Source: Candidatus Poribacteria bacterium
Lineage (GTDB): Bacteria > Poribacteria > WGA-4E > PCPOR2b
DNA: 41,379 bases
Assembly (NCBI GenBank): GCA_021295755.1
Contig: JAGWBT010000010.1
Coordinates: 1 to 41,379, forward strand
Reading direction: 5' to 3'
The stretch's first letter is position 1; each line of letters starts with the position of its first letter. Below are positions 19,523-28,976 of this stretch, piece after piece. The position numbers were made by a program, and so were the translations under genes. The notes under the pieces are model-generated. The model did not search any database. It was given only the letters and a program-made list of their open reading frames with translations, and was not told the origin of the DNA.

Positions 19523-19992
19523 TTATAGGTTGAGATTCATATTCTTAGACAGGTGGCTAAAGGTCATTGAGCGATACCGACCTTCACCTTTGAAGCGTGG
19601 GAAGCCGGGTGCTTCACCTGCTCGGACACGCCGAAAGAACGATTGGTAGGCTTTATCCAGACGGCGTAGGGTATCTTGCAACACGTCAATGTGCAGCATA
19701 TCAAAAGTGCTGGATGTCTGACGCAATTCGGGTAAGGTATTCGCCTGCGTAACCCAACTGACAGATTCGCCTGTTTTGTTGTAAACCTCTTTGCGCCAAG
19801 ACAATCCTTGATTGTATAGGTTTCGCAAGGCCTCAAGCCATGTAAGCAGCACTTTAGTTTGCTTAAAGGTCGGATATATCCGATATTGGTAGGTTTTAAT
19901 CATGGGATTTGGCTTTCTCAACGCCTGTCAGATGTTATCTAACAAACTTTTGTGTCCTGTAGCAAAGGGGTTGGGAGCACCGCCGAGCGGTG
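19403..19992 (-). mobile_element. Decayed IS200/IS605-type element with a truncated tnpB
   Basis: The truncated TnpB frame is bracketed by two perfect hairpins of the kind found at IS200/IS605 ends: 19978-19992 (CACCGC, 3-base loop, GCGGTG) upstream of the gene and 19403-19421 (GGGTTGG, 5-base loop, CCAACCC) downstream. Downstream of the frame the minus strand has a GGAATCTCACGCC stretch that resembles right-end sequence of such elements. The exact borders are not defined. No tnpA is present. Confidence 0.45.
19523..19921 (-). pseudogene. tnpB: TnpB (OrfB, IS605 family), N-terminal fragment
   Basis: This 132-residue frame matches only the N-terminal part of TnpB, the RNA-guided nuclease of IS200/IS605 and IS607 elements and ancestor of Cas12. 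Typical segments are TYQYRIYPTFKQT, LLTWLEALRNLYNQGL, VLQDTLRRLDKAYQSFFRR and GFPRFKGEGRYRSMTF. It stops shortly after that point (NMNLNL), so the RuvC-like catalytic aspartate and glutamate and the zinc finger are missing. A complete TnpB has about 370-400 residues. The true start may be the seventh codon (MIKTYQYRIYP). It cannot be an active nuclease. Confidence 0.85.
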
Positions 19993-20113
19993 GCGTGATA
20001 CCTCCTACCAAAGCTAACCGACATTATACTATGTTTTCACTCATATTACCATAAAAAGAGAGACGCAGTTTCCTCTACGCACTAAAGTACGGGTGCTCCA
20101 CTGCGAAGATTTG

Positions 20114-21250
20114 ATGAATCTGACAGAACAGATTAAGGTTCAGGCACAAAAACTTGGATTTGAATTGGTTGGCATCCTCCCCGTTGAACCGAGCCAGACG
20201 GTTGACCATTACGAACAGTGGTTGAAAGATGGTCATGCAGGAGAGATGGATTATTTAGAAAAGCATCTGTCATTGAAGCGAGATCCGCGCCAGATCCTTC
20301 CCGAAGCCCAATCAATCGTCGCGCTCGCGATTAATTACTACACGCTTGACCCACCTAAATCACTTGCGGAAGACTCATCGCGCGGACAGATTTCTCGATA
20401 CGCGTGGGGAACGGATTATCACCGTCTTATCCGCTTGAAATTAGATCGGCTGGCGACATTTATCCAAAAGGCTGCCGAAGAAAAGGTTAAAACTAGGGTT
20501 TATGTAGATACCGCTCCGGTCCTTGAGCGGGAGTACGCTGAACGTGCGGGAATCGGGTGGATTGCTAAAAACACAAATGTAATCCACTGGCGGGCAGGCT
20601 CTTGGTTTTTTCTCGGAGGCATTCTAGTCAGCATCAAGTTGGATACGGACGTACCATTGCTCCGTGGAAGTTGTGGCACCTGCACCCGCTGCATTGAGGC
20701 GTGCCCCACAGATGCGATCTTAGCGCCCAATATTTTGGATTCTCGGCTGTGCATTTCCTACCTTACTATTGAGTTGAAAGGGAGCATCCCACACAAGCTC
20801 CGCCCACAGATGGATAATCTAATCTTCGGTTGCGACATCTGTCAGGAAGTCTGCCCCTGGAACAGTAAAGCGGTACCGACAAAGGAACGCGATTTTTATC
20901 CTCGCAAGGGAAACCTCGCACCCACGCTGCTATCACTTATAAACATGACACAGGAACAATTTAGTAGACGTTTTAGGCACAGTCCAATCAAGCGAGCGAA
21001 GCGACGCGGCCTTCTCCGAAATGTTGCGGTTGCGCTTGGCAACTGGAAGGATCGCGCTGCGGTGCCTGCCCTTAAACAGGCGTTGAACGATGACGAATCC
21101 CTAGTTCGTGGTCATGCTGCATGGGCATTAGGGCAGATTGGCGGTAAAGCGGCAAGAAAAGCATTACAAACGCGTCTAGACACGGAAGTTGAGACAGAAG
21201 TTATTACAGAGATTAAAGATGCACTGAACCAAAATTTTTCCAAGGATTAA
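20114..21250 (+). CDS. queG: Epoxyqueuosine reductase
   Basis: A 378-residue cobalamin-dependent iron-sulfur enzyme that reduces epoxyqueuosine to queuosine in tRNA anticodons, the last step of that pathway. Two 4Fe-4S motifs are plain: CGTCTRCIEACPTDAI and CDICQEVCPWN. Upstream are the family segments RYAWGTDYH, VDTAPVLERE (with the proposed catalytic Asp) and AGIGWIAKNTN. The C-terminus, from about residue 295, is a HEAT-like repeat (AAVPALKQALNDDESLVRGHAAWALGQIGG), usual for the longer members. I place the start at the ATG that gives MNLTEQIK; a GTG 7 codons earlier is possible. The enzyme needs B12, as does NrdJ further along. Confidence 0.93.
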   Translation: MNLTEQIKVQAQKLGFELVGILPVEPSQTVDHYEQWLKDGHAGEMDYLEKHLSLKRDPRQILPEAQSIVALAINYYTLDPPKSLAEDSSRGQISRYAWGTDYHRLIRLKLDRLATFIQKAAEEKVKTRVYVDTAPVLEREYAERAGIGWIAKNTNVIHWRAGSWFFLGGILVSIKLDTDVPLLRGSCGTCTRCIEACPTDAILAPNILDSRLCISYLTIELKGSIPHKLRPQMDNLIFGCDICQEVCPWNSKAVPTKERDFYPRKGNLAPTLLSLINMTQEQFSRRFRHSPIKRAKRRGLLRNVAVALGNWKDRAAVPALKQALNDDESLVRGHAAWALGQIGGKAARKALQTRLDTEVETEVITEIKDALNQNFSKD

Positions 21251-21382
21251 AGTAATTAGTTGACATGGGTATATTCCATCAACTTGCAACGGACTTTTCT
21301 AGCGTAACACCGAAACTTTATCGGTTAACTTACGTTAATAAAAATGTAACTTGCGAATTGTCTATCGGAGGAGGAATATCCG

Positions 21383-24300
21383 TTGCATATTAATCAAATT
21401 AAAATCAGCGGTTTTAAGAGTTTCGCCGAAGATGTGGAGTTAATATTGGAGCCGGGGATTACAACCATTGTCGGTCCCAACGGCTGTGGCAAGAGCAATG
21501 TGTCAGACGCAATTCGTTGGGTCTTGGGCCAACAGAGTCCTCGCGCGCTGCGTTGCGCCAATATGCAAGATCTCCTTTTCAACGGCGGATCGAACTTTAA
21601 ACCAGCACAACGGGCACAAGCCTCCCTCCATTTCACTAACGTTGAGGGAAAACTTGCGCTCGAATCTCCGGAGATTGCAGTTCGCCGTCAACTGACACGT
21701 AGCGGTGAAAGTGGCTATTTCATTAATGACGCTCCATGTCTGCTACGAGATATTACCGAACTCTTTATGGATACAGGAATCGGCGTCGATGCCTATTCTG
21801 TCATGGAGCAGAGCAAGATTGACCTCATCCTCAATACTCGTCCCGAAGAGCGCCGCTTCCTGTTTGATGAGGTTGCAGGCATCACCAAATACAAGCATCG
21901 TAAAAAAGCCGCACTTAGGAAGCTAGAAGCAACTGAGCAGAATCTTGTCCGGATTAATGATGTGATCCACACGGTGCAGCAGGAAACTGAATCGCTCAAG
22001 CAGCAAGCTGCGCAAGCCAAGCGTTATCAACAACTCCACAGTCAACTGAAAAATCTCGAATTAGATCTCAGCCGTCGGGAGCACGGGCGATTTGTCAAAG
22101 AATTGACTCAAACACAACTCAATTTAGATGAACTGATGCTTGCTGTGACAGAAGCCAATGAGCAGATCGATTCCACTGAACAGCAAATCGAGGATGCAAC
22201 AGCACGTCGAGCCGAGTTAGATAACTTAATTCGCGAGGGACAAGGGGTTGTGAGCCGATTCTCAAGTGAGGTCGAACAAACAGAGGGGCAAATTGCAGTT
22301 TATAAGGAACGACAGCTCAATATTCAGCAGCAACGTCAACGGGCACTTCAGGCAATCGAATCATTGGAAAAACAGTCGGCAGAACTAGAGACACAGAAGG
22401 CAGAACGCGAAAAGGAACACAGGCAGGTTGATGTTTCACTTCAGTTGGAGGAAAGCAAGTTGACCGCGCGGCGGAAGGTTTTGATCGAATTCGACACTCG
22501 GGTGACGGAAGCTGAAAACGCCGTGAAGACAGCGCAAGAAAATTTGCTTGAAACCACGAATCAAGTTTTACAACTAGAAACACAACTTGCGTCGATCAAT
22601 CACAAGCTAGAGTATTCAGCTGCCAATCTGGATCGAATTACAGAACGCTCAAACGTCTTAGGTGCTGAACTGGAAACGGAAAAAGAGAGTTATACAAAAG
22701 CACAACGACGCGAACAGCAGCTTAATGCTGACCTAATTCGGCTTGAGACTGACCGGCAAAAAGCTGAGGAAGAGATCCAACGTTATCAGACGGAACTCCG
22801 CAAGCTAGATTCAGAGATGCGAGGGATGCAGGATTCACTCGGTACTAGCGCTTCGCGGTTCAAGTCCTTAAAGGATCTGCAAGCCACCCATGAAGGTTAC
22901 TACACAGGTGTTCGTGCGATCCTGAAAGTCCGCGAAACAGAACCAGAACGCTTTGGCAGCATTTGTGGCGTCATCGCGGAACTCATCCGAACCGAACCGG
23001 ACTACGAGTTAGCAATCGAAGTGGCATTGGGGAGCGCGATCCAAAACATCGTTACAGAAACGGCTGAAGATGCTCAGTCCGGGATTGAGTACCTCAAGCA
23101 GACGAAAGCAGGCCGGGTGACATTCTTGCCCTTGGATATTCTGCGGACTCGGCCATTTAACGGTGATAGCTTGCTAGGTAAGCCTGGTGTAATTGGTCTC
23201 GCAGCTGAACTTCTAGACTATGATTCAAAATATGAGGTTGCGGTTCAGCAACTGCTGGGAAATACGGTCGTAGTCGAAAACCTCGATATAGCTATACAAC
23301 TGACACGGAGCTCCCGTCATAATGCACGCCTCGTCACGTTGGAGGGAGAATTAATCAATACTTCTGGTGCGGTTACGGGTGGGCATAATACCAGTTCAAC
23401 CAGTGGACTCTTGAGTCGCTCAAGGGAGCTAGAAAGCCTACAGGAACGTATTAGTCAGCTGACAAGCCGGCTTAACGAAAAAGATACCAGAAGCAAAAAG
23501 CTCGCCGGCAAGTTAGCGGAACTGCAACAGACCCGACAAACCTTCATCACGCAGGGGCAAGCACATCAGATTGAGCATGCGAGTTTGTCAAAAGTTCTGG
23601 AACAGGGACAGCGGCAAATCAGTCAGCTTGAGGAACAGTTGAACGATGTAGAGCAGGAGGAGACAAGCCTCCATCAGGAAACAGAAAAAGCGAAAGCAGA
23701 TCAGGCGACACTTCAATCTGAATTAGAGGAAGCAGCCAAGGCGCGTCGCACGCTACAACGACGCATCGAGCGACTGTCAGAACAGATTCAGAGCGAAAAG
23801 AACAAACGTGAGGAAGTCATCGAGTCCTGTCAAGAACTTGAAATCGCCTTGGCAGGGAAACGGGAAAAATTGCAGAGCCTGAATTCCGAGCTCCTGAATC
23901 TTGAAAGAAGTCAGGCACAGGTTCGCGACAGTATCGGTGAGCATCAAGCGGTTATCGATTCTGACGACCAGATCCGCCAGGAACTCTCTTCACAAATTGA
24001 CAAAGCGCAACGCAAATTCCTCCAGATAGAGCAGGAAAAATTCGAGGCTGAGGAAAATGTTAGGCGGCTAGAGGAGGAACATGTAGGCTTAATCGAACAG
24101 ATAGCAGAAGCACAGAAGCTAGTGCGCAAAGCGAGGAGAGAATTCGATAAGCGTAATCGCCTGCGGCATCACCTAGAGGTCACGACAACCCAGCTAGAGA
24201 TGCAATTGAAAGCAATCTCCGCTCGAATTCTAGATAAGTACCAAATCACAATCGACCAAGTCGAGATTGAGGATAATCCGGTTGACGATCTTGAATTGAT

Positions 24301-24946
24301 GGGACAGATTGACACGTTGAAAACCGAGATCGACGGAATGGGAGCTGTTAATCTTGTAGCAATTGAAGAGTATGAAGAGCACAAGCAGCGCGAAGATTTC
24401 CTTGTTACTCAACGTGAAGACCTAGAGAAGTCGCTCGAATCAGTCAATCAAGCAATCCAGAAGATTAACCGGACTTCGCGTGAGACGTTCCTCAAAGCAT
24501 TTGAGCAGATACGGACTAACTTTCAAGAGGTGTTCGAGGAACTTTTTGGCGGTGGGGAGACGGAGTTGCGTTTGACAGACGAATCTGATGTATTAGAAGC
24601 GGGGATTGATATCATCGCTTGTCCACCGGGTAAGCGACCGCAGAGTATCACACAACTCTCCGGCGGCGAGCGGTCGCTTGTTGCCATTGCTCTGCTCTTT
24701 GCCGTGTTCAAGATTAAACCGAGCCCGTTCTGCGTTTTGGATGAAGTTGACGCCGCACTCGACGAAGCGAACGTGCTCCGCTTCACAAACCTTATTCAGA
24801 AATACGCCCAACAGACACAGTTTATTATCATTACCCACAATAAGCGGACGATGGAAATCTCTGATGTCATGTACGGTGTGACGATGGAACAAGCAGGCTT
24901 GTCAAAGGTTGTTTCAGCAAAGTTTGGTAATGAGATCGCAGCGTGA
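21383..24946 (+). CDS. smc: Chromosome segregation protein SMC
   Basis: A complete 1187-residue SMC ATPase, the core of condensin, which organises and segregates the chromosome with ScpA and ScpB. It starts with MHINQIKISGFKSFAEDV and Walker A GPNGCGKSN. Two long coiled-coil arms flank the hinge (about residues 500-660, including GSICGVIAELI and TNTSGAVTGG-like glycines near NTSGAVTGGHN). The C-terminal head has the signature LSGGERSLVAIALLFA and Walker B FCVLDEVDAALDEAN. The start is a TTG with a strong GGAGGAGG about 8 bases upstream. It follows queG after 132 bases. A hairpin at 24946-24974 probably ends the transcript. Confidence 0.97.
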   Translation: MHINQIKISGFKSFAEDVELILEPGITTIVGPNGCGKSNVSDAIRWVLGQQSPRALRCANMQDLLFNGGSNFKPAQRAQASLHFTNVEGKLALESPEIAVRRQLTRSGESGYFINDAPCLLRDITELFMDTGIGVDAYSVMEQSKIDLILNTRPEERRFLFDEVAGITKYKHRKKAALRKLEATEQNLVRINDVIHTVQQETESLKQQAAQAKRYQQLHSQLKNLELDLSRREHGRFVKELTQTQLNLDELMLAVTEANEQIDSTEQQIEDATARRAELDNLIREGQGVVSRFSSEVEQTEGQIAVYKERQLNIQQQRQRALQAIESLEKQSAELETQKAEREKEHRQVDVSLQLEESKLTARRKVLIEFDTRVTEAENAVKTAQENLLETTNQVLQLETQLASINHKLEYSAANLDRITERSNVLGAELETEKESYTKAQRREQQLNADLIRLETDRQKAEEEIQRYQTELRKLDSEMRGMQDSLGTSASRFKSLKDLQATHEGYYTGVRAILKVRETEPERFGSICGVIAELIRTEPDYELAIEVALGSAIQNIVTETAEDAQSGIEYLKQTKAGRVTFLPLDILRTRPFNGDSLLGKPGVIGLAAELLDYDSKYEVAVQQLLGNTVVVENLDIAIQLTRSSRHNARLVTLEGELINTSGAVTGGHNTSSTSGLLSRSRELESLQERISQLTSRLNEKDTRSKKLAGKLAELQQTRQTFITQGQAHQIEHASLSKVLEQGQRQISQLEEQLNDVEQEETSLHQETEKAKADQATLQSELEEAAKARRTLQRRIERLSEQIQSEKNKREEVIESCQELEIALAGKREKLQSLNSELLNLERSQAQVRDSIGEHQAVIDSDDQIRQELSSQIDKAQRKFLQIEQEKFEAEENVRRLEEEHVGLIEQIAEAQKLVRKARREFDKRNRLRHHLEVTTTQLEMQLKAISARILDKYQITIDQVEIEDNPVDDLELMGQIDTLKTEIDGMGAVNLVAIEEYEEHKQREDFLVTQREDLEKSLESVNQAIQKINRTSRETFLKAFEQIRTNFQEVFEELFGGGETELRLTDESDVLEAGIDIIACPPGKRPQSITQLSGGERSLVAIALLFAVFKIKPSPFCVLDEVDAALDEANVLRFTNLIQKYAQQTQFIIITHNKRTMEISDVMYGVTMEQAGLSKVVSAKFGNEIAA

Positions 24947-24974
24947 AACGTGAAAATCTTGCACAATCACGTTT
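24946..24974 (+). terminator. Hairpin terminator after smc
   Basis: AAACGTGA (24946-24953) and TCACGTTT (24967-24974) form a perfect 8-bp stem with a 13-base loop, followed by one more T and then ACCC. It overlaps the last base of the smc stop codon region. It is a plausible but T-poor terminator. Confidence 0.5.
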
Positions 24975-25080
24975 TACCCACACCGCAAACATCTGCTCCG
25001 CCTCCACCATTCCCCTAAACTTCTCCTAAAAAAAGCAAAAAAATAGGCTCACATTAAAAGAAAGTGCGATGGACGAATAA

Positions 25081-25109
25081 AAACCGAGTCTTTGGCAAAA
25101 ACTCGGTTT
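25081..25109 (-). terminator. Intrinsic terminator for the EF-G paralogue
   Basis: AAACCGAGT (25081-25089) and ACTCGGTTT (25101-25109) form a perfect 9-bp stem. On the minus strand the stem runs into TTTTTATT, so it should stop transcription coming from the EF-G gene, whose stop codon lies 45 bases away. It may also catch read-through from smc. Confidence 0.7.
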
Positions 25110-25153
25110 CTATTGCACGGTCCCTTAATATAAGCCAAAAAGTATAGTACCGT

Positions 25154-27223
25154 TTACTCTTCTGTTTCCGATTTTGCTTCGGCAATCACCTTTTGGGCGA
25201 GTTCATCGGGCATCTCCTCGTAACGTGAGAACTCCATCGTGAAGCTGCCCCGCGCACTCGTAATCGATTTAAGATCGATCGAATATCGGAACATTTCCGC
25301 TAACGGTACAGTTGCTTGGATTACCTGACGTTTGCCTGCCTGCTCAACCCCCATGATTCGACCGCGTTTGCTATTGAGGTCGCCGATAATGTCCCCCATG
25401 AACTGTTCCGGAACGGAGATTGTAACGTCCATGATTGGTTCAAGCAGCACGGGCCTGGATTCATTTGCCGCCTCTCGAAACGCAAAAGAGCCAGCAATCT
25501 GAAAAGCCATATCCGAGGAATCAACAGGGTGGTGCTTACCGTCGTAAAGCTCTACCTGAGCATCAACGAAGGGATACCCGGCGATTAGACCTTGAGCCAT
25601 TGTCTCACGGATACCTTTCTCGACTGCGGGGATGTAATTACGCGGGATCGAGCCACCCACAACCTTGTTGACAAACTCAAAGCCGGAACCGCGTTCAAGT
25701 GGGGAAAGGTTTATCCAAACCTCACCAAACTGCCCGCGTCCACCAGACTGACGTTTATACCGACCTTGGACACCACTTGCCCTGCCACGAATTGTCTCCT
25801 GATAGGAGACCTTTGGCATTTCGGTCTCGGTTTCAATACCAAACTTATCTCGCATACGGTTGCGTATGACCGCGAGGTGTATCTCGCCAAGCCCGGAAGC
25901 TAGCAGCTGTTTCGTTGTACTATTCCGCTCAATCTGGAATGATGGGTCCTCTTCCATCATCCGGGAAAGGGTTGTACTCAGCTTCTCGTCGTCCCCTTCT
26001 CGTGCAGGCATGATGGCAAATGAGATAACAGGTTTAGGGAATTCGGCCCCGGGAAGTTGGAACGCACTGCCTACGTCGCAAAATGTGTCGTTCGTTTGCG
26101 CAAGCGTCAGTTTAGACACGACTCCGATATCGCCAGCGGAGACTTGGGGGGTGTCAATAGAGGTTTTCCCATTCATGAACGCGAGTTTGCCGATTCGTTC
26201 ATTCTCACCTTTCGTCGCGTTGTAGACCTGAGAATCACCATTGAAGATACCAGAATAAACACGGAAGAAACTGAGTCTACCTGCGAAGGGATCTGCTAAT
26301 GTCTTAAAAACCAACGCCGACAGCGGCGAATCTGGGGATGCTTCATAGGTTGTTTCACCGTCAATTCCTGTAACCGGTCTGGCATCTACCGGAGATGGGC
26401 AGCAGTTCGTGATCGTGTCCATCAACGGTTGGACGCCGATATTTCGCAGGGCATCACCACAGAGTACAGGTACAAATTGATTGGCACATAATCCTGTACG
26501 AAGGCCAGCCCCAATATCTTCATCGGTGAGCTCACCTTCAAAGAACTTTTCAATCAACTCATCATCGCTTTCCGCTGCGACCTCAACAAGCTGTTCTCGC
26601 ATCTCTTCTGCCTGCGCTTCAAGTTCGGCAGGAGCCTCTGACTTTAGCAAAGGCTTATTATCTGGTGGTTCGGTGAACGCCCCTATCTGTATGAGATCGA
26701 CGATGCCTTTAAAGTCAGCTTCCTTACCAATTGGGATCTGCGTCACAGCCGTTCGGGTTTCAAGAATCTCATCAACGCTCGCAAGGGCGTTTTCAAAACT
26801 GGCGTTCTCTTTATCCATCTTGTTGATAAAGATCATCCGTGGAAGCTCATATCTATCAGCCGCTTCCCATACCTTCTCCGTACCGCCTTCGACGCCGGTT
26901 GTTGCGTCAATCACCACAATAACGGCATCTACCACGCGGAGTACACTCTCGAGATCTCCATGTAAATCTTCGACACCGGGCGTATCAATAATATTTAACT
27001 TGTACCCTTTCCACTCGGCGACACATACAGAACAGTTAATTGTCATCTTGCGTTCAATTTCATCTGGGGCATAATCTGAAACTGAATTCCCACTATCAAC
27101 TTGTCCGATTCGCTCAATTGCGCCCCCATTATAGAGTATCGCTTCGATGAGTGAAGTCTTCCCTGTGCTCGAATGCCCAATAATACCGATATTCCGAATC
27201 TGTTTCGTCTGATATTCCTTCAT
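25154..27223 (-). CDS. Elongation factor G paralogue (EF-G-like, FusA2 type)
   Basis: A 689-residue translational GTPase with all five EF-G domains. The P-loop is GHSSTGKTS, the guanine-specificity motif is NKMD, and domain IV to V continues to KRGRIMGVEQ and the usual C-terminus. It is of the paralogous EF-G-like type: the P-loop is not GHIDAGKT, and in switch II the catalytic-His position of DTPGH is Val (DTPGVEDLHG). Such EF-G2-like proteins are usually encoded beside a canonical fusA; none is in this window. The exact role is unknown. I chose the ATG at 27223 because AAGGAG lies 8 bases before it; a TTG one codon earlier is too close. It carries its own terminator. Confidence 0.9.
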   Translation of the reverse strand: MKEYQTKQIRNIGIIGHSSTGKTSLIEAILYNGGAIERIGQVDSGNSVSDYAPDEIERKMTINCSVCVAEWKGYKLNIIDTPGVEDLHGDLESVLRVVDAVIVVIDATTGVEGGTEKVWEAADRYELPRMIFINKMDKENASFENALASVDEILETRTAVTQIPIGKEADFKGIVDLIQIGAFTEPPDNKPLLKSEAPAELEAQAEEMREQLVEVAAESDDELIEKFFEGELTDEDIGAGLRTGLCANQFVPVLCGDALRNIGVQPLMDTITNCCPSPVDARPVTGIDGETTYEASPDSPLSALVFKTLADPFAGRLSFFRVYSGIFNGDSQVYNATKGENERIGKLAFMNGKTSIDTPQVSAGDIGVVSKLTLAQTNDTFCDVGSAFQLPGAEFPKPVISFAIMPAREGDDEKLSTTLSRMMEEDPSFQIERNSTTKQLLASGLGEIHLAVIRNRMRDKFGIETETEMPKVSYQETIRGRASGVQGRYKRQSGGRGQFGEVWINLSPLERGSGFEFVNKVVGGSIPRNYIPAVEKGIRETMAQGLIAGYPFVDAQVELYDGKHHPVDSSDMAFQIAGSFAFREAANESRPVLLEPIMDVTISVPEQFMGDIIGDLNSKRGRIMGVEQAGKRQVIQATVPLAEMFRYSIDLKSITSARGSFTMEFSRYEEMPDELAQKVIAEAKSETEE

Positions 27224-27814
27224 CAAAAAAACTCCTTACGATGTCAGGTTAACCAAAAACATCTCAGAAATATGTAATTAAGCAGGTCTGTAAAGTTTTT
27301 GTTTGTATGAACTGGCTCTGATGTGGTTTTTACCTAGTTCCTCTGTAGGTCCCCTTCGTGTCGTTTACCCTTGAAGCCTTCCTAGGGGGTAAGCATCGGC
27401 ATCCAAACCGACGAACATTTTACACACCTGAATCAAACAGAAAAATTAGCAGTCACTTTCAAACCTTTCAGAATCTCTTCGATGACGAAAAAGAGGACTC
27501 CATTGAGGTGCTTTTTACTAAATCGGGACCTGCTTTGGAAATTGCTAAAACGTTGGTGATTGTAGCACACCCCTATGGGAAATGCAAGCAAAAAGAATTC
27601 GATCAATTTTTCCCTTTACAATAGCGCAGCTTTCCTCTATACTTGGATGTGCGAGTATTCGACGGCATAAATCCCCAATACACCTACCGATAGAGGTCTG
27701 GAGCTCTCAAGACATGGAAGAGATAGGACGGATACGGAGGGAACTTGGGAGAGTCAAAAACTTCTGCCGTGTGGTACGAGCAGATTTTGATGTTCCATCG
27801 AATTGGAGTCGTGC
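27224..27814. other. Long region without a confident gene
   Basis: About 590 bases separate the EF-G paralogue from the small membrane protein gene. Two overlapping frames of 88 and 78 residues exist on the + strand (27358-27624 and 27582-27818). The first has a GTG start with no ribosome site. The second has poor spacing to a GGGA, but its stop overlaps the next start as ATGA. Neither resembles a family I know. Remnants of a decayed gene are possible. Confidence 0.35.
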
Positions 27815-27955
27815 ATGAAAGGTATTTTCAACGTTCTAATCTGTTTACTCTTTCCTATAGCTTGGGGGGCACTCATTAACTGGATTTTTACCTTTCTCGA
27901 ACGTCGTACTGGCCGTTCAACTCCCCACAACCCTAAAATTGATTATCACATTTGA
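27815..27955 (+). CDS. Possible small single-span membrane protein
   Basis: A 46-residue frame: a short start, one hydrophobic helix (about residues 4-28, with FNVLICLLFPIAWGALINWI) and a basic tail that begins ERRTGR and ends DYHI. GGAG lies 7 bases before the ATG, which is good spacing. It ends 14 bases before the TSUP transporter gene, so it may be translated on the same transcript. It is unknown to me and could be a chance frame, but the ribosome site, membrane helix and spacing favour a gene. Confidence 0.42.
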   Translation: MKGIFNVLICLLFPIAWGALINWIFTFLERRTGRSTPHNPKIDYHI

Positions 27956-27969
27956 AATTATAACGCTAG

Positions 27970-28872
27970 ATGAACGTCGATATCAGTGGCATACCTGTTA
28001 ATATCTTGGGGTTGATTGCTTTAGGGTGCATCAGCGGTTTCCTATCAGGTTTCTTCGGGATCGGCGGGGGTCCGCTAATCACCCCGATTCTCAATATCCT
28101 ATTCGGCATTCCCTTCCCAATTTGCATCGGAAGTACGCTTTCTCGGACAGCTGGCACCACTTTCTCTGCTGTATTGCGGTATTGGAAGTTCGGCAATATA
28201 GATGCAAAACTGGCATTGATGATTGTGGGAGGTAATTTTGTCGGTATCGAGATTGGGGTATATCTGCTCGACTGGCTGGATAAACTGGGAGAGATCAGTG
28301 TCGGGAAGCAATCAATGCCAGCGCTTCAGTATTACTTGCAATGGCTCTTCTTTGGGGTGCTTATCACCGTTTCAGGATTGATTCTCATCGAATCACTGAT
28401 TCACAGAAGAAAAAGCGGTCACAAACAGTCGTTCAGCTTGCTTCGAGACCTACCCATCCCACCTTACGTTTCCTTTCCCATCAGCGATGTTCGGCAAATC
28501 TCGCTCCCGGCAATTGTTTATTCAGCACTCGTCATCGGTATTTTCACAGGATTGCTCGGGATTGGCGGCGGTATCCTCTTCGTGCCGCTACTAATCTACG
28601 GATATGGCGTCGAGACGCATGCGGCAGTTGGCACGACTTCGCTTATCGTATTTTTTTCTGCTGCTTATGGGACTGTTACCCATGCAATGCGGGGTAATGT
28701 TGACTTATGGCTGGTTGCGTTTTTGCTGATTGGATCTACAATCTGTGCACAGGTAGGGGTAATCGCGAATCAGAGAATACAGGGCGATTCGATCCGCTTC
28801 TGTTTTGCGTTTATCGTTTTGATTGTGGCGGGAATGATTGGCTTTAATCTTCTAGGCCTGATCTATGGGTAG
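27970..28872 (+). CDS. TSUP-family membrane transporter (TauE/SafE-like)
   Basis: A 300-residue inner-membrane protein of the sulfite exporter TauE/SafE (TSUP) family, whose members move sulfur-containing organic anions or other small anions. It has two homologous halves. The repeat signature appears as GFLSGFFGIGGGPLITP near residue 25 and GIFTGLLGIGGGILFVPLL near residue 195, each starting a bundle of hydrophobic helices, about eight in total. The second half contains THAAVGTTSLIVFFSA, the usual conserved segment. The middle cytoplasmic loop (RRKSGHKQS) is basic. It converges on the HD gene. The substrate cannot be assigned from sequence alone. Confidence 0.88.
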   Translation: MNVDISGIPVNILGLIALGCISGFLSGFFGIGGGPLITPILNILFGIPFPICIGSTLSRTAGTTFSAVLRYWKFGNIDAKLALMIVGGNFVGIEIGVYLLDWLDKLGEISVGKQSMPALQYYLQWLFFGVLITVSGLILIESLIHRRKSGHKQSFSLLRDLPIPPYVSFPISDVRQISLPAIVYSALVIGIFTGLLGIGGGILFVPLLIYGYGVETHAAVGTTSLIVFFSAAYGTVTHAMRGNVDLWLVAFLLIGSTICAQVGVIANQRIQGDSIRFCFAFIVLIVAGMIGFNLLGLIYG

Positions 28873-28976
28873 TTGAACAACAGCAGGGTTGAACGTTATT
28901 TCTCCAACTTGAGACTCGGAGGCAAAATAGGTGAAGATGTTGATTTACGTTGTTGTTCTCCGACCGGTAAATGCAC

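Noticed and set aside
27358-27624. An 88-residue + strand frame between the EF-G paralogue and the TSUP gene
   Set aside because: GTG start without a ribosome site and no resemblance to a known family. Kept only as part of the unexplained gap.
27582-27818. A 78-residue + strand frame whose stop overlaps the next start as ATGA
   Set aside because: Ribosome site spacing is poor and the composition looks random. The overlap alone is not enough to call it a gene.
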